A DNA stretch of 64,000 nt, taken from Haemonchus contortus. Its lineage: Eukaryota; Nematoda; Chromadorea; Rhabditida; Trichostrongylidae. A program made the translations under genes and the position numbers. Below the pieces are notes generated by a model, which was not told the DNA's origin, made no database searches, and worked only from the letters and a program-made list of their open reading frames with translations. Of this stretch, positions 61,204 through 64,000 are shown one piece after another. Location of the stretch: positions 41,766,468 through 41,830,467 of the forward strand of contig LS997563.1 in the NCBI GenBank assembly GCA_000469685.2, given 5' to 3'. Each line of letters opens with the position of its first letter. Positions within the stretch are counted from its first letter, which is position 1.

Positions 61204-64000
61204 GTAATGGATTATTGACTCGAAATGATAGAAATCGCGTAAGTTGTTGTTGAGATTTGGTTGGGTAAGTGAACTGTTGTTAAGACTTGGTTAACCAGCT
61301 CCTAGAACACCTTTTTTGCTCGTTTATGACTCAGACAGATGCTGTTTACACAACATTTCAAACTAGCAGAATAAATATAACGCTCTCACAAAAAACTGGA
61401 AAAAAAAATAAAAGAATGAAGTGAACGAAGAGATTCGTGGCAGCGAATACTGCAGTGAAAAGGATCTTGAGATTGGAATCTGCATTGGAGGCTTCACTTA
61501 ATTTTCTCATAATCCATCCACTGAGGTTCGTCAATTGCAATCGCATTTCAAATTGCAGACCAGACTGAGTTCAGAGAAGATCAGGAAAAAGAGGAGGTAG
61601 AAGAGAGAAAAGTAACAGAATGGAGAAAGGCATCGATTAGGAAAATCCCATGCAAAAAGATCATGGTAACGATGGTAATTGAATTCAACCATCCTCTGGA
61701 CTGCACAAGTGTTCTTCCACATATCGAGAAGACATTCGTCTGACAATAAGACTAGTTGTAATCGCTTCCTTCGATGGTAATCCTCATTACCGTAGTCATT
61801 ACCGTAACAAACAGGAAAAGAGGAAGCCAAAACTAGAGATCTTTAGGATTGCATGAGTGTGATACTCGTCACCGTGCTTCGCTGACACTTGTGGCTGTGA
61901 GCCAGTCAAATTCCAATTCCAATCCAACCTTATGCACTACTTACTTTAAAAAAAAATTTAACCCTCAAAAGGAGTATTCAATTCTACAATCAACCTGAAA
62001 GCGTAATTATAATACTTCGAAGTTGGATGGCTAACTCTTTCCAGTCGTCTAATGAAAAAAGATGAGTCAAAAAGTTTAGTTTTTTTTCTCTCTGAGACCA
62101 TCCATTAAACACTCTTGAAAAAAAAAACTCAGAAAAAAAATGATGGGACAGTTGTTAACGTGAGCAGAAAAACTGGAAATCGAACTCGTTTTCTGATTCC
62201 TGGACTAGGTTTTTGAATACCAAAAATTCCCAAACAACAAGAGACTAAAAAGGCACTGATGAATTGGGCTGAATAAACAAAACGATTCAATGGATTCGAA
62301 GCCACAAAGATTTATTTGGTTTAAGCCAAATTCATATGACCATGGAGTTGTAAATACCATACATTCCAGGAAGATCTATATACTTCTAGATCCTGAAGCC
62401 CGACCGACCGAGCCTTTTAAACCCAACAAGCGCGAGGAACTTGGAAGAAGAAGAAATCGCGAAAACCGCATAAATGCCAGGAGGATCTTCGAATTTTAAC
62501 CAGTATACAATGATTATGGCACTATACTGCTAGCAGGGTTCGAGTAGTAAATCATACGACCGACCTGCGTCATAATTCGACTTATGCTAAACTCAGTGGT
62601 AATCTAGTGGAAGATGAACCGGAAAGCAAAGGCACTGAAGCGTATATGCGGGGTTGTATTGAATGCGATGACGAATTCCATTAGTTAATTGGGGCTATCT
62701 TTCCCAGGCATCTCTCCCTTGATCCCCATTTGACATTTCAAGAAGCTTTGAATTTATGCACACCTCCCTCTTTCTCAGGCCATCAAGAAGATGAAGGCAA
62801 ACGGGCCGCGGTAGGGCGGCATTATTTGAACATATTCGTACTATACTATTATATTACACTGTAAAAATAAGTATATAAAATATATACAAGCCAAGTATGT
62901 AGTGAGTGACCAAACGTTTTCCCATGGAATATTAATGGAAAACTGAATGGCTCTTGAACAGCCTCCGGCTGCCTTTTTTCTCCTTCGGCTTTTTTCTCCC
63001 CACGTCTGACTTCAGGCTAAAAATTTTATGGCCCCGAGCAATTGAGGATCTTCATTTTCCGAGAGTGTTCGGAAGAAACCTCTCCACACACTGAAAAGTA
63101 CTCAAGCACTTCCACAAACGAACAAAAGTTTATTCAGTGGAGTACTCTCCTAACAATGAAAGGGCCTCAGCACTTTCAAAAACAGGCTAGTGAGAGTGGA
63201 AATTTCAATGAAACTATTTGAGTTTTCTTCCTAGGTTGAGAAAACGCTCGCTGCAAAGACACGGCAGAAGACGGCTTGCCCAGGAGAGGAAACCCAACAT
63301 TAACTAGTCGGAATTCATTCAGTCTACCAGGCTATCATTAGCAACTTATGGGCAGAGTGTTGGGCCTCCGAGTGGTAAAAAAAACTCAATCTTACTCCTT
63401 CTCAGAGCGAAAAGGAAAAAATCAAATCTATACAAATTTCATGTTGGATTTTTCCGAGGATCCTTGCCCCAATCTCAACAATACAGAAGATATCACAGGA
63501 CGGCTGAAGCTCCACTAATGGTAAGGCTGAAACCCTATCCAGCTGAACAGCTTCCATTATTTCCATATGGGAAAGGGAGCCAGTAATCCGTGGTACCCAC
63601 ATGGTCGTAAAATCAATTGCGGATTAGCTGACACTCGATGTTGTTTCCTGGTATGTTAATGAAGACGACATCAATGCCCAGTCGCCCACTCGTGTAATGG
63701 TCCATCGAATACCCGCGGTGAACTCGTCTAATATAAAAGCTAGTTGTAGATGTAGAAGCCATTCGCCACAAGATTTATCAGCAAAACTAGGAGCGACCGT
63801 CCTGACTTCACTCATACTGACTATATGGCCTCAGGGCTGTTCTGTCCTGTACGGATGCTCTGAATGATATGGAAGTTATCTCAGCCACTCGCTCTTCCCA
63901 CTAAAACAAAAGCTACAGCGAGCTTGAATCGGGAACAGCTCACACAGCTTCACAAGAGAATGAATTTCCGAAAAACTGTGAAATCTCCATCAATGGGTGT
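61204..64000. other. Gene-poor stretch at the right edge
   Basis: No supported gene. A plus-strand frame at 62290-62499 ends in a basic stretch (KREELGRRRNRENRINARRI), but it has no splice context or family match and is not called. Confidence 0.4.

Noticed and set aside
62290..62499. Plus-strand frame ending in a basic stretch
   Set aside because: It begins with ATG and ends in KREELGRRRNRENRINARRI, but there are no splice partners and no known family.

Overview
The window looks like nuclear DNA of a nematode, most likely a clade V (rhabditid or strongylid) worm. The genes are built of small exons with short GT-AG introns and TTTCAG-type acceptors. The recognisable products are a prohibitin, an M6/PLP-family membrane glycoprotein, a nematode-specific DB-module secreted protein and an srab-type chemoreceptor. 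I rebuilt the gene models by hand from reading frame and splice phase. Species is not determined.

Layout. 93-181: scrap of a histone H3 3' end on the minus strand. 1209-3121 (+): Mutator-like (MULE) transposase gene with an uninterrupted spliced frame. 3993-6032 (+): prohibitin-2, 8 exons. 6519-19609 (-): 13-exon gene for a secreted Gln/Pro-rich protein ending in a DB module. Its introns hold SINE copies and a decayed mariner inserted into a tandem repeat. 19610-28487: intergenic, with SINEs and a 1.3-kb element with long terminal inverted repeats. 28488-30860 (+): M6 glycoprotein (nmgp-1-like). 31730-32772 (+): small coiled-coil protein, possibly BLOC-1 subunit 4. 32772-34323 (+): small basic/acidic protein, possibly NOL7-like. 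Its ATG overlaps the preceding stop codon by one base. 35447-38961 (-): srab-like chemoreceptor. 38962-64000: no gene I can support; it holds SINE copies, a palindromic element with hammerhead-like motifs and a piggyBac-like terminus.

The host genes do not form one pathway. Prohibitin-2 acts in mitochondria, M6 and the receptor in the plasma membrane (neuronal by family), and the DB protein is exported. The most unusual points are the stop/start-overlapping gene pair at 32772, the inverted-repeat element at 47.1-47.4 kb carrying two hammerhead-like cores, the tRNA-derived SINE family present in about ten pieces, and the apparently intact MULE transposase.
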